DNA of 64,000 nucleotides from Histidinibacterium lentulum (GTDB taxonomy: Bacteria > Pseudomonadota > Alphaproteobacteria > Rhodobacterales > Rhodobacteraceae). This document shows positions 41,601 to 50,777 of the stretch, piece by piece. The stretch is from contig NZ_ML119095.1 in the NCBI RefSeq assembly GCF_003789055.1, positions 1 to 64,000 on the forward strand, read 5' to 3'. The notes below the pieces were generated by a model. It ran no database searches. It was not told the origin of the DNA and saw nothing but the letters and a program-made list of their open reading frames with translations. The position numbers were made by a program, and so were the translations under genes. Position 1 is the stretch's first letter. Every line of letters starts with the position of its first letter.

Positions 41601-42632
41601 CAGGACCGTGCGACTTACGATCTGCCGCCCGGCGATCCCCGCGCGGCGTCGCTGACGCGGGCCGTGGTGTTCGGCGCGCCGGACGCGGTGCTGATGGACC
41701 TGCCGCAGCTGACCGAGGACCAGCCCGCGCATCGACCGTTTGTCGCGGCGCACGCTCTTCCCTGGCCGGGCGAGATGGCGGTGTTCCGCAGCCCCTCGAC
41801 GGACGGGTTCGAGTTGCTGACCACGTTCGGCAGCCGCGCCCGGATCGGAGCGCTGGTCTCGGACTTCTATCCGGGCCCCACCTCACGCTTCGACCACGGC
41901 AATGCGCTTGTGGTCGATCTGCTCACCGGCACGCTGGAGAGCGTCACCGACCTGACGCTGTTGGGCGGCGCCAATGCGCTGGCTATCGAGAGCGCGCCCG
42001 GCACCTGGGAGATCGTGCAGGCGGGCGCGGCCGAGCTGCTGGCGCCGGGTCGATACCGGCTGACCCGGCTCCTGCGCGGCCAGCGCGGCACCGAGGGCGC
42101 GATGGGCAATCCGGCGCCCGCTGGCGCTCTTGTCGTGGTGCTGGACGCGTCGCTGGCGTCCCTGCCGATTGCCGAGGCCGATCTCGGATTGCCGTGGAAC
42201 TGGCGCATCGGTCCGGCGAGCCGCCCCGTCAGCGACGAGACCTATGTGGCGCAATCCTTCACGCCCGCGGGCGTCGGGCTGCGGCCGTTCTCCGGCGCCC
42301 ATGTCGAGCAGCCGTGGCGCAGGCCGCGCACGCCCGGCGATCTGACGATCCGCTGGACGCGCCGGTCCCGAGCTCTCGCGGCCGACAGCTGGGGCGGGCT
42401 AGAAGTGCCGCTCGGAGAAGAGCTCGAAGCCTACGAGGTCGAGATCCTTGATGGCGCGACCGTTAAGCGGGTGCTGAGCACCGCCACCACCAGCGCGGTC
42501 TACACCGCCGCAGACCAGACCGCCGATTGGGGCGCGCCGCTCGGCCCCGGTGACACGCTCGACAGCCGCATCTACCAGCTCTCCGCCCTCGTCGGGCGGG
42601 GCGCGCCCAAGACCCTCACGCTGATACTCTGA
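38667..42632 (+). CDS. baseplate megatron / host-specificity protein (GTA gp15-like)
   Basis: A 1321-residue protein homologous to gp15 of the Rhodobacter gene transfer agent. It starts with a hydrophobic Gly/Ala-rich segment (GAAGAAIGGSIGGAILGVSA). Next is a region with VKTTEYLYYASFAVALCEGP, then a TIM-barrel-like domain (about 440-710; IGYAADWSEYFGHQPGDGSG and WFTELGCPAIDRG). A phage-tail domain and a beta-rich C-terminus (about 1000-1321; YRLTRLLRGQRGTEGAMGNP) complete it. It forms the tail tip that contacts the host surface. Confidence 0.92.
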   Translation: MATLVLGAAGAAIGGSIGGAILGVSAATIGGFIGSSIGSVVDSWIISSLAPTQRIEGARLDTLRITSATEGAVIPRLYGRMRMGGNIIWATDFREETKTTTQGGGKGGGGGKVKTTEYLYYASFAVALCEGPITGIGRIWADGKPMDLSGVTWRWYPGDEAQTADPFIAGKMGAANTPAYRGTAYVVFEELALSTYGNRLPQLSFEVFRPLADPDTAEGLTRAVTMIPASGEFTYATQAIRKTDGGATMPENLNALADSTDMVEALDRLQAMAPAVESVSLVVAWFGDDLRAGSCKVRPGVEVSAKSTTPASWSVNGVSRANAFLVSRDDQDRPVYGGTPSDFAVVQAIQEMKARGLRVTFYPFILMDVPPGNTLPNPYSDNAAETGQPAFPWRGRITCSPAAGYAGSVDKTATAASQVAALFGAATPASFSVAGQSVSWTGTPGDWGLRRMVLHYAHLCAAAGGVDAFLIGTEMPGLTTVRSGAATYPAVQGYRDLLADVRSILGAGTKIGYAADWSEYFGHQPGDGSGDVFFHLDPLWADPEIDFVGIDNYMPLSDWRDGFEHADAQAGWPAIYDRAYLQGNIAGGEGFDWFYASAADRVAQVRTPISDGAAGKPWVFRYKDLRAWWSNAHYDRPGGVESGTLTAWAPESKPIWFTELGCPAIDRGTNQPNVFFDPKSSESFTPHFSRGWRDDAIQRAYLEATYLWWGVPANNPVSSVYGGRMVHVPECAAWTWDARPYPFFPALTDVWTDGANWRLGHWLTGRLGAVSLAALVRHLCLRAGLPESRIDVTGLWGAVEGYAITALESPRASITTLSRHFGFDAVETEGGIRFVMRGRASVATLAPDDLVATREGDVLELTRGQETELPQALKWQVARADEDYDAALVEARRITVDTTRIASESFPMAVPPEEAERRCRRALMEAWVGRETAAFRLPPSRLAFDPADAIRLAHDGRLVDLRLVSIADAAARGIEAVRQDRATYDLPPGDPRAASLTRAVVFGAPDAVLMDLPQLTEDQPAHRPFVAAHALPWPGEMAVFRSPSTDGFELLTTFGSRARIGALVSDFYPGPTSRFDHGNALVVDLLTGTLESVTDLTLLGGANALAIESAPGTWEIVQAGAAELLAPGRYRLTRLLRGQRGTEGAMGNPAPAGALVVVLDASLASLPIAEADLGLPWNWRIGPASRPVSDETYVAQSFTPAGVGLRPFSGAHVEQPWRRPRTPGDLTIRWTRRSRALAADSWGGLEVPLGEELEAYEVEILDGATVKRVLSTATTSAVYTAADQTADWGAPLGPGDTLDSRIYQLSALVGRGAPKTLTLIL

Positions 42633-42642
42633 AGGCCATCCC

Positions 42643-43719
42643 ATGTCCGACGCCACGACCCATCTCCTGCTGCCCTACATCCTGGCGGCGCAGGCCCAGA
42701 AGCACGTCACCCACAACGAGGCGCTGCGGCTGCTCGACGGGCTCGTGCAGCTCTCCGTGCTCGACCGCGATCTGACAGCGCCGCCCGGCAGTCCCGCCGA
42801 TGGCGATCGCTACATCGTCGCCTCGGGCGCGACGGGCGAATGGTCCGGATGGGACCTGAACGTCGCGCTCTGGACCGATGGCGCCTGGCTGCGACTTCCC
42901 CCGCGGATCGGCTGGCGCGCATGGGTCGAGGACGAGGGCCTGCTGCTGGTCTACGATGGCGCGGGCTGGCTCGGGACCACACCGGCGGCGCTGCAGAACA
43001 TGGCGCTCCTCGGGGTTGGCACCACGGCGGATGCATCGAACCCGTTCTCGGCCAAGCTCAACGCCGCGCTCTGGACGGCGAGGACCGTGGCCGAGGGCGG
43101 CACCGGCGACCTGTTCTACACCATGAACAAGGAGGCGGCCGGCGACGATCTCGGTTTGACCCTCCAGACCGGCTTCGTGACCAAGGCGCTGGTGGGGCTG
43201 TTCGGGTCGGACCGCTTCCGGCTCGCGGTCTCCGCCGACGGCAGCACCTTCTTCGACGGGCTGAGCGTCGACAACGCCACCGGCATTGTCGATCAGCCCC
43301 GGCTGCCGCGGTTCAAGGCTTACACGAACTACGACAACTACGTCGGCGTCGGCACCTGGACCAAGATCGGCCTTAACAACACCGACTACAACGATCAGGG
43401 CGCGTTCGACGCCGTGAACAACCACTTCGTCGCCCCCGTGGACGGCACCTACCTCTTCGGCGCGACTCTGCTGTACAAGATCAACGCCAGCGCCACCGCC
43501 CGCATGCGCGGGCGGCTCGTCCTGAACGGCACGACCGAAATCCGCGGCTCCCTCGGCGAAATCTCCGCCACTCATGTCTCGCTCGCTACCGCGATCTGGC
43601 TTCAGACCATGGTGCCGCTGACGGCAGGCGATACCGTCGAGCTGCAGGGGTATTTCCGGGTCGCGGACGGCTACTTCGCCGCCGACCACACGTCCTTCTG
43701 GGGCTGCAAGGTCGGCTGA
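42643..43719 (+). CDS. DUF2793 tail fibre with C1q-like C-terminal domain
   Basis: A 358-residue protein. Residues 1-115 are DUF2793 (HLLLPYILAAQAQKHVTHNE; ALRLLDGLVQLSVLDRDLTA), a tail-attachment module common in rhodobacterial phages and GTA clusters. After a linker, the last 135 residues (FKAYTNYDNYVGVGTWTKIG; NHFVAPVDGTYLFGATLLYK) form a C1q/TNF-like jelly roll, a fold used by receptor-binding proteins. It is probably the trimeric adhesin that selects the host. Confidence 0.82.
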   Translation: MSDATTHLLLPYILAAQAQKHVTHNEALRLLDGLVQLSVLDRDLTAPPGSPADGDRYIVASGATGEWSGWDLNVALWTDGAWLRLPPRIGWRAWVEDEGLLLVYDGAGWLGTTPAALQNMALLGVGTTADASNPFSAKLNAALWTARTVAEGGTGDLFYTMNKEAAGDDLGLTLQTGFVTKALVGLFGSDRFRLAVSADGSTFFDGLSVDNATGIVDQPRLPRFKAYTNYDNYVGVGTWTKIGLNNTDYNDQGAFDAVNNHFVAPVDGTYLFGATLLYKINASATARMRGRLVLNGTTEIRGSLGEISATHVSLATAIWLQTMVPLTAGDTVELQGYFRVADGYFAADHTSFWGCKVG

Positions 43720-43738
43720 GCGGCGGAAGGAGGATCCG

Positions 43739-44026
43739 ATGAACCCACCCCGATCCGAGGGCTTCGTGCGCATGCCCGACGCCGAGTTCGAGGCGATCTT
43801 GACCCGGGCGGCGGAGGAAGGCGCCAAGCGTGCGCTGGCCGATGTCGGCCTCGACGGCGACGAGGCCGCGCTCGACATCCGCGATCTGCGCTCCCTGGTC
43901 GACTGCATCCGGCTGGTCCGCCGCACCGCGATGCAGACCGCCGTCCGCATGATCACCACCGGCGTCATGCTGGCGCTGCTCGCGGGTATAGCGATCAAGC
44001 TGAAGATCTTCGGCGGCGGCCCGTAG
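43739..44026 (+). CDS. small tail-associated membrane protein (DUF6127-like)
   Basis: A 95-residue protein with an acidic N-terminal half (MPDAEFEAILTRAAEEGAKR from residue 12) and one C-terminal membrane helix (MITTGVMLALLAGIAIKLKI). Proteins like this lie between fibre and lysis genes in many rhodobacterial prophages (I recall DUF6127). It could act in lysis or superinfection, but nothing in the sequence shows which. Confidence 0.6.
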   Translation: MNPPRSEGFVRMPDAEFEAILTRAAEEGAKRALADVGLDGDEAALDIRDLRSLVDCIRLVRRTAMQTAVRMITTGVMLALLAGIAIKLKIFGGGP

Positions 44027-44061
44027 CCGCTCAACACCCCCGTTCACCAGCCCAACCGCAC

Positions 44062-44084
44062 CCGCCCTCGAGGCGGTTTTTTTT
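44062..44084 (+). terminator. rho-independent terminator of the tail operon
   Basis: A 5-bp GC stem CCGCC/GGCGG with a 5-base loop is followed directly by eight T residues (44077-44084). It ends the late tail unit; the lysis genes start 17 bases later, so they may be expressed by readthrough or from a nearby promoter. Confidence 0.8.
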
Positions 44085-44101
44085 CGTTTCGGAGGACCCT
44101 C

Positions 44102-44776
44102 ATGACCACGACCTTCCACCGCCATTGGCGTGATGTGCCGGAGAGCGCCTGGCGCTGGCCGAATTTCTCGCCCGCCGAGATTGCATGCCGGGGCACCGGC
44201 AAGCTGCTCGTGAACGAAACCGCGCTCGACAAGCTGCAGGCGCTGCGCGACCGGCTGGGCAAGCCGCTGATCGTCCGCTCCGCCTACCGCAGCCCAGAGC
44301 ACAACCGTGCCGTGGGGGGCGCGGGCCGGTCGAAGCATCTCGACGGCGCCGCCTTCGACATCGCCATGGCGAACCACGATCCGGTGGCCTTCGAGGCTGC
44401 GGCGCGCGAGGTCGGATTCCTCGGCTTCGGCTTCTACCCGCGATCGGGGTTCATCCATGTCGATCTCGGGCCCGCGCGGCAGTGGGGCGAGCGGTTCCCG
44501 GTCCGGGCGACGGCATTTGCAGCCGAGACGCCGCCCGCGCGCGAGGTGCTGGCTGACAGCCGCACCATGAAGGGCGGCGGGGCAGCCGGTGTGGCGACGC
44601 TGGGCGCGGCGGGCGTCGAGGTGGCGCAGCAGGTGCTGGCCGAGACCCAGACCGCGATCTTGCCGCTTGTGCCGTATCTCGACACGTTGCGTTGGGTATT
44701 CATCGCCGTGGCGCTTGGCGGCATCGCGGTCACGATCTACGCGCGTCTCGATGACTGGCGCCGAGGGCAGCGGTGA
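44102..44776 (+). CDS. M15A-type peptidase endolysin with C-terminal membrane anchor
   Basis: A 224-residue protein. The N-terminal 120 residues are a peptidase M15A domain with the zinc motif GRSKHLDGAAFDIAM (His about 79, Asp about 86) and the second His in SGFIHVDLGPARQWG (about 120). Such enzymes cleave peptidoglycan cross-links. A linker leads to a C-terminal membrane helix (LRWVFIAVALGGIAVTIYA), unusual for a simple endolysin and suggesting membrane tethering. It is the first gene of the lysis cassette. Confidence 0.85.
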   Translation: MTTTFHRHWRDVPESAWRWPNFSPAEIACRGTGKLLVNETALDKLQALRDRLGKPLIVRSAYRSPEHNRAVGGAGRSKHLDGAAFDIAMANHDPVAFEAAAREVGFLGFGFYPRSGFIHVDLGPARQWGERFPVRATAFAAETPPAREVLADSRTMKGGGAAGVATLGAAGVEVAQQVLAETQTAILPLVPYLDTLRWVFIAVALGGIAVTIYARLDDWRRGQR

Positions 44777-45030
44777 TGGCCCCGCTCCTGATCGGGTTCG
44801 CCGCCAGCCCATGGATGCGGGCCGCTTTGCGCTACGGCGCCATCATCCTCGCCCTGCTCCTGTTCCTGCTTTCGCTTCGGCGGTCCGGCGAGCGAGCGGG
44901 ACGCCTCGCTGAACGCCTTCAGACCACGGAGAAAGCCAATGATGTCCAACGCCAGATGCTCGAGGCGACGGCTCGTCGTCCTAGGTCTCGCGACGAGCTT
45001 GCTGAGCGGCTGCGCAACGGTCGGTTCTGA
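44776..45030 (+). CDS. Rz-like inner-membrane spanin subunit
   Basis: An 84-residue protein with one N-terminal membrane helix (YGAIILALLLFLLSLRRSGE) followed by a charged, coiled-coil-like periplasmic part (RLAERLQTTEKANDVQRQML). The form is that of phage i-spanins such as lambda Rz. A lipoprotein gene is nested in another frame within its 3' half, as in Rz/Rz1. It starts inside the endolysin stop (TGATG). Confidence 0.72.
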   Translation: MAPLLIGFAASPWMRAALRYGAIILALLLFLLSLRRSGERAGRLAERLQTTEKANDVQRQMLEATARRPRSRDELAERLRNGRF

Positions 45031-45196
45031 GCCCGGCATCGCGACCGTCTGCCCGCCCGTGGTAGAGTACAGCCGCGAGTTCCAGGCGCGCGCAGCCGAG
45101 GAGCTCGCGCGGCTGCCGCACGGGTCGGCCATCGCCGAGATGCTGAGCGACTACGCCGTGATCCGGGATCAGGTCCGTATGTGTTCTCGCCCCTGA
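44939..45196 (+). CDS. Rz1-like outer-membrane spanin lipoprotein
   Basis: An 85-residue protein with a lipoprotein signal peptide ending in the lipobox LLSGC (Cys about 25) and a short proline-poor mature part. It lies in the +1 frame and overlaps 92 bases of the Rz-like gene, with a GGAG site before its tandem ATG codons (44939 and 44942). The pair would fuse inner and outer membranes at lysis. It is the last recognisable prophage gene. Confidence 0.75.
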   Translation: MMSNARCSRRRLVVLGLATSLLSGCATVGSEPGIATVCPPVVEYSREFQARAAEELARLPHGSAIAEMLSDYAVIRDQVRMCSRP

Positions 45197-45222
45197 TCAA
45201 GAGCCGAATTGGAGCCTCAAGG

Positions 45223-45702
45223 TCAGGCAGCAGCGTAGCTGGTAAAGACCTCGTTCGATCCGTCGCGCCGGATCAGAAACACGTCGTAGGCCTCGCGCTG
45301 GCTTTCCGGTCCCATCCCGGGCGAGCCGTAGGGCATGCCTGGCACTGCGAGGCCGACCGCGTCGGGGCGTTCCAGCAGGAGACGGCGAATGTCGGCAACA
45401 GGGACGTGACCCTCGATAATGTAACCATCCACACGACCCGTATGGCAGGAGACCATCTCCTGCGGGATGCCGTTGTCCAGCTTGTAGCGCATCAGAAGCG
45501 TCCCGGCGCTCGCCTCGGTCGTGACGGCGAAGCCGTCGTTCTCGAGGATCTCGATCCAGGCCGAGCAGCAGCCGCAGTTGGGGTCCTTCATCACGTGGAT
45601 CGCCGGACCGGCGCCTTGCGCCAGAGCCCTCAAGGGCGACGCAGCCGCCAGCGCAGCTGTACCGATCAGGAGCTTGCGGCGGGAAAACATGTCTTGGGTC
45701 AT
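45223..45702 (-). CDS. DUF411 periplasmic metal-binding protein
   Basis: A 159-residue protein with a Tat-like signal peptide (SRRKLLIGTAALAAASPLRA). The mature part is DUF411: VMKDPNCGCCSAWIEILEND with a CGCC cluster (about 43-46), SCHTGRVDGYIIEGHVPVAD and a C-terminal Met/Gly segment AVPGMPYGSPGMG. DUF411 proteins accompany copper-resistance genes and probably bind copper in the periplasm. It is downstream of the CopA-type ATPase and probably co-transcribed. It stops 26 bases from the prophage end. Confidence 0.87.
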   Translation of the reverse strand: MTQDMFSRRKLLIGTAALAAASPLRALAQGAGPAIHVMKDPNCGCCSAWIEILENDGFAVTTEASAGTLLMRYKLDNGIPQEMVSCHTGRVDGYIIEGHVPVADIRRLLLERPDAVGLAVPGMPYGSPGMGPESQREAYDVFLIRRDGSNEVFTSYAAA

Positions 45703-45741
45703 CTGATGTTCCTTTCGAGGTTGGATGTGTGGGCTGGCAGA

Positions 45742-48075
<2,334 letters not shown>

Positions 48076-48142
48076 AGTCTGCCAGCCTTTCGATCTCTTG
48101 TTTCAGCTTGCCGCTTCCAGCCGTTGGAAGCTCAAGCTCTTT

Positions 48143-49453
48143 TCAATGGTGGTCGTGAGCGCCTTCCAGGGCGGGATTCCGTGCGAGGAAGATTCCGACG
48201 AACAGGAACACCAGCGCCATGCCGATCGCACCCAGGACGACGATCAAGGGGTCGGACTGCCATTTCATCGCGGCGAAGGCGGCCAGCACCACGGCATCAA
48301 GTGCGATTGCCGTCAGCAACACCCAGCCCCGAGCGCCGATTTCTTCGCGCAGATGCCGGAACACGCCGAAATGGATGATCATGTCCATCACCAGATAGAA
48401 GAAGGCCCCGAGCGAGGCGATGCGGCTGAGGTCGAAGAAGACCGTCAGGAAGCCTGCGATCACGACGGTGTAGACGAGTGTGTGGTCCTTGATCGTGCCT
48501 GGCATCCCGAAATGGCTGTGCGGGATCATCTTCATGTCCGTCAGCATCGCCAGCATCCGCGAGACGGCAAACACGCTGGCGATCAGGCCCGAGGCAGTTG
48601 CCACCAGCGCAAGCGCCACCGTCAGGTAGAAGCCGGTTTGCCCGAGGGCTGGTTGGGCCGCTTCAGCCAGCGCGTAGTCCTTCGCCGCCACGATGCGATC
48701 GAGCGGCAGGCTGGAGCCGACCGCGAATGCGACCAGCAGGTAGACGACGACGCAGATGGCGATGGACAGGACTATGGCCCGGCCCACGTTCCGATGCGGA
48801 TTGGTCACCTCGGCGCCGCTGTTGGTGATGGTCGTGAACCCCTTGAAGGCGAGAATGGACAGCGCGACCGACGCCACGAACCCACCCGCACGAAAATCTC
48901 CGCCCGACGCTTCGAACGAAATGCCGCTGGCCCACAGACCGGCCGCCCCGAACAGCGCAATGCCGCCCACCTTGAGAATGGCCATGATAATGGACAGCAG
49001 CCCGACCGACCGGTTGCCAGAGACGTTCACGAGATAGGCGAAGACGATCAGCCCCACGCCGAGGACCGGCACGAGAATGCTGTCCGGATCGCCGCCGAAG
49101 GCTCGCAGGGTGTAGGTTCCGAAGGTGCGAGCGACGAGGCTTTCGTTGATGACCATCGACAGCGCCATCAGGAGAGCTGCGCCCGCCGCGACCGTCGTCG
49201 GTCCGTAGGCTTTCTTCAGGATCATCCCGATGCCGCCCGCAGACGGGTATGCGTTCGACATCTTGATATAGGTGTAGGCGCTGAAGGCGGTCACGATGGC
49301 GCCGACCACGAACGAGAGCGGGAAGAGAGGCCCGGCGAGTTCGGCGATCTGGCCGGTCAGCGCGAAGATGCCCGCGCCGATCATCACGCCGGTGCCCATG
49401 GCTACCGCACCGGAAAGGGTGATGCTGTTCTTCTGGTACTCGCTTCCGGTCAT
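48143..49453 (-). CDS. APC-superfamily permease
   Basis: A 436-residue membrane protein with about 12 helices. It begins with the APC signature SGAVAMGTGVMIGAGIFALT and has the GPLFPLSFVVGAIVTAFSAY and YPSAGGIGMILKKAYGPTTV segments, typical of amino-acid/cation APC transporters. Its C-terminus is short and His-rich (EGAHDHH). The substrate is not evident; its place within a copper operon suggests a co-selected transporter. Its start overlaps the stop of the TVP38-like gene (ATGA). Confidence 0.85.
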   Translation of the reverse strand: MTGSEYQKNSITLSGAVAMGTGVMIGAGIFALTGQIAELAGPLFPLSFVVGAIVTAFSAYTYIKMSNAYPSAGGIGMILKKAYGPTTVAAGAALLMALSMVINESLVARTFGTYTLRAFGGDPDSILVPVLGVGLIVFAYLVNVSGNRSVGLLSIIMAILKVGGIALFGAAGLWASGISFEASGGDFRAGGFVASVALSILAFKGFTTITNSGAEVTNPHRNVGRAIVLSIAICVVVYLLVAFAVGSSLPLDRIVAAKDYALAEAAQPALGQTGFYLTVALALVATASGLIASVFAVSRMLAMLTDMKMIPHSHFGMPGTIKDHTLVYTVVIAGFLTVFFDLSRIASLGAFFYLVMDMIIHFGVFRHLREEIGARGWVLLTAIALDAVVLAAFAAMKWQSDPLIVVLGAIGMALVFLFVGIFLARNPALEGAHDHH

Positions 49454-50124
49454 GGATTTCCCTTTTCAGGCTTTTGCCGCATGGCTACCCAAAGCAGTGG
49501 CAGGCCCGTCAAGAGGCCGAGGCCAAGTACTGCCCATGTCGCCCGGCCCAGATCTCCGCTCACCGCCTCGCCGCCGAAATGGGCCAGCAGGAAGCTTGCC
49601 GGAATGATCCCCGCCAGTGTTGCCAAGGCGAAACGCCAGGCGTGCAATCGGCTCAGTCCGGCCGCGTAGCTGATCATGTCGAAGGACACGAAGGGCATCA
49701 GGCGGCTGGCAAGAACCGTCGCCGTCAACGCGTTCTGCGAGCCGAGCAGCCCGGCATCGACGCGGTCCCCGAACACCCGCCGCAGGACGTCATGCCCCAG
49801 AACCCGTGCGAGACCGAAGGCGATCAGCGCCCCGAGCTCGGCGCCGATGACGACCTGCACGGTCCCCCAGAGATGTCCGTAGGCCGCTCCGGCCGCCAGT
49901 GCGATGGGTGCACTCGGGATTGGGCTGGCCACGACCGCGATGGTCATAAGCGTGACGATCAGGACCGGCCCCCAGAGACCCGCACGCGCCACCAGCGTTT
50001 CCAGACGCTCGGGCTCCAGGAGGCTGCGCGCCTCGGCGAACACCGAAGGCGCGAACTGCCAGACAGCGAGCAGTCCGATGCCGAGGATCGCAAGGCCCGC
50101 GAGAATGGTGACGCGCAGGCTCAT
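49450..50124 (-). CDS. TVP38/TMEM64-family membrane protein
   Basis: A 224-residue membrane protein with about 5-6 helices. The VTT/SNARE-associated core is visible: SPIPSAPIALAAGAAYGHLW (about 66-85), VIGAELGALIAFGLARVLG, and ASRLMPFVSFDMISYAAGLS (about 139-158). The family includes DedA-like proteins that move lipids or support membrane homeostasis; members often accompany mer and cop genes. It is coupled to the APC gene by ATGA overlap and lies one base after the DUF302 gene region. Confidence 0.85.
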   Translation of the reverse strand: MSLRVTILAGLAILGIGLLAVWQFAPSVFAEARSLLEPERLETLVARAGLWGPVLIVTLMTIAVVASPIPSAPIALAAGAAYGHLWGTVQVVIGAELGALIAFGLARVLGHDVLRRVFGDRVDAGLLGSQNALTATVLASRLMPFVSFDMISYAAGLSRLHAWRFALATLAGIIPASFLLAHFGGEAVSGDLGRATWAVLGLGLLTGLPLLWVAMRQKPEKGNP

Positions 50125-50125
50125 C

Positions 50126-50512
50126 TCAGACCGCCGCGACGGCCTTCGCCAGGAGGTCGCGCACCTCGCCCGCCACGGCCGTCAGTTCGGCGTTCTCAAT
50201 CGCCTGCATCGACGCCACAGGATCGATGGCGCTGACTTCCACGCCACCGTCGACCTCGCGCAGGATGACGTTGCATGGCAGCATCGCACCGACGCGCGGT
50301 TCGATCCCGATGGCCTGATGCGCCATCTTGGGGTTGCAGGCGCCGAGGATGCGGTAGGCGGGCATCTCGACATCTAGCTTCTTCTTCATCGTCGCCTTGA
50401 CGTCGATCTCGGTCAGGATGCCGAAGCCGTGGTCGGTGAGGGCCTTCCGCGCGCGAGCGTCGACGTCGTCGATACCGGCGTCGGGGAACATTCGATTGAT
50501 CGTGTAGGTCAT
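50126..50512 (-). CDS. DUF302 protein
   Basis: A 128-residue protein with the DUF302 pattern: KALTDHGFGILTEIDVKATM (about 23-42), AYRILGACNPKMAHQAIGIE (about 52-71) and MLPCNVILREVDGGVEVSAI. It has no signal peptide. DUF302 is common in metal and redox stress operons. ATG 50512 is preferred over TTG 50518 because AAAGGAG lies 8-9 bases before it. It is followed at once by the TVP38-like gene. Confidence 0.87.
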   Translation of the reverse strand: MTYTINRMFPDAGIDDVDARARKALTDHGFGILTEIDVKATMKKKLDVEMPAYRILGACNPKMAHQAIGIEPRVGAMLPCNVILREVDGGVEVSAIDPVASMQAIENAELTAVAGEVRDLLAKAVAAV

Positions 50513-50528
50513 TGCCAACTCCTTTTTT

Positions 50529-50657
50529 CTATTTCCGAAGATACTTGATCAGCGCTGCTATGGCCAAAACCAGCAGCACGAGGATCAGCAGGCCGAAGAG
50601 CCAGCCAAACCCCATTCCGAAACCCATTCCGGGGCCCATGTCGTTCCAGTTCATCAT
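50529..50657 (-). CDS. 42-residue membrane peptide
   Basis: A short open frame with an AGGAGG site upstream encodes MMNWNDMGPGMGFGMGFGWL followed by FGLLILVLLVLAIAALIKYL and RK. It is a Met/Gly-rich N-terminus plus one membrane helix. Peptides of this type occur beside multicopper oxidases and DUF302 genes in metal islands; the methionines could bind Cu(I). ATG 50654 is an alternative start. It lies between the oxidase and DUF302 genes on the same strand. Confidence 0.65.
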   Translation of the reverse strand: MMNWNDMGPGMGFGMGFGWLFGLLILVLLVLAIAALIKYLRK

Positions 50658-50777
50658 CTCATCCTCCTGATTTTTACCCGCAGGGTGCGTCTTTTGGCCG
50701 GCCCTCACGACAACATGGGGCAGGACAGACCAGGATCGGTGCCGGGCGGGGCGCCATGTCCGGACGACCCGCTGGGA

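Larger units (their letters stand above)
2513..45196. mobile_element. siphophage-like prophage with serine recombinase and lambda/GTA-like morphogenesis genes
   Basis: The region reads as a nearly complete temperate phage: recombinase cassette, early replication genes, DNA methyltransferases, terminase, portal, capsid, tail, fibre and lysis genes in the usual order. It carries an embedded mercury-resistance locus (29322-32250) and an unknown 731-residue gene (5071-7266). The left limit is set by the recombinase cassette and the right limit by the Rz1-like gene. The true integrated unit could extend to about 58.7-59.0 kb if the metal genes are also cargo. No att duplication was found. Confidence 0.8.
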
